A stretch of 64,000 nt of DNA from Bacillota bacterium (lineage in GTDB: Bacteria; Bacillota; Clostridia; Acetivibrionales; DSM-1351): assembly GCA_023444055.1 (NCBI GenBank), contig JAEZRV010000090.1, positions 130,916-194,915 on the forward strand, read 5' to 3'. Position numbers and translations under genes: made by a program. Shown in pieces: positions 63,888 to 64,000 of the stretch; positions within the stretch are counted from its first letter, which is position 1; each line of letters opens with the position of its first letter. The notes below the pieces were generated by a model that was not told the origin of the DNA, ran no database searches, and worked only from the letters and a program-made list of their open reading frames with translations.

Positions 63888-64000
63888 TCTGGCAGAGACT
63901 TACTTTCCCAGGCCGTCGCCAGCCAAGTATTATCAGCACTGAGATGCTTAACTTCCGTGTTCGGTATGGGAACGGGTGTGTCCATCTCGTCATTTCCACC
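63888..64000 (-). rRNA. rrf: 5S rRNA, 5' end at or just beyond window edge
   Basis: The minus strand carries the 5S core: CCCGTTCCCATACCGAACAC, GAAGTTAAGC, and the 3' part GGGAAAGTAAG, ending CTGCCAGA. A few 5' bases lie outside the window. It marks the 3' end of an rRNA operon transcribed on the minus strand toward helD. Confidence 0.92.

Overview
The window is AT-rich, with short intergenic spaces, strong Shine-Dalgarno sites (GGAGG-type), S-layer-homology (SLH) proteins, a Pro tRNA and the end of an rRNA operon. Gene content (GH94 sugar phosphorylase, GH3 beta-glucosidase, CE7 acetyl esterase, GlgC/GlgD pair, HelD, a clostridial-type TtcA/TilS family enzyme, M14 peptidase) suggests a mesophilic, probably plant-fibre-degrading member of the Clostridia (Ruminiclostridium/Acetivibrio-like). 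That placement is inference from gene content; no rRNA long enough for a firm assignment is present.

Region 1 (1-16.6 kb, all minus strand) reads as one long surface-polysaccharide operon. It starts with the complete dTDP-L-rhamnose set (rfbD-rfbA-rfbC-rfbB). An ABC polysaccharide exporter follows, in which the permease carries an extra extracytoplasmic domain and the ATPase is fused to a methyltransferase. Then come a DegT aminotransferase, an ATP-grasp ligase overlapping a methyltransferase, an about 1,800-residue glycosyltransferase with four catalytic modules, and a sugar epimerase cut by the window edge. A divergent O-antigen ligase/polymerase-like gene (16.9-19.0 kb) completes the set.

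Region 2 (19-31 kb) is cell-envelope: two TolC-like periplasmic-type coiled-coil proteins, one SLH/Ig-like protein, and two large tandem paralogous S-layer-like proteins, each with its own near-consensus promoter and long leader. Regions 1 and 2 together look like a factory for a glycan-decorated S-layer.

Region 3 (31-47.6 kb) has glgC/glgD, a Cys-rich 119-residue protein, murI, an acyl-CoA synthetase, tRNA-Pro with a truncated copy of its 3' end nearby, a TtcA-like tRNA thiolase, a phosphodiester glycosidase, galU with an elaborately foldable leader, a GH3 lipoprotein glucosidase and a CE7 esterase.

Region 4 (47.9-64 kb) has a chemoreceptor, a GH94 phosphorylase, a ZnuBC-type metal ABC transporter without its binding protein, a DUF2975/HTH/DUF4173-like membrane operon, an M14 peptidase, an unknown secreted protein, a 34-residue basic protein, HelD, and the 3' part of a 5S rRNA.

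Beyond the genes, several unexplained intergenic structures stand out: a three-copy imperfect palindrome family (one copy sits between the Shine-Dalgarno site and the start codon of rfbB and could loop out to restore spacing), a two-copy MITE-like repeat, an 11-unit tandem repeat in front of helD, a folded leader in front of galU, and a tRNA-derived scar. No CRISPR array, intact transposase or prophage was seen.
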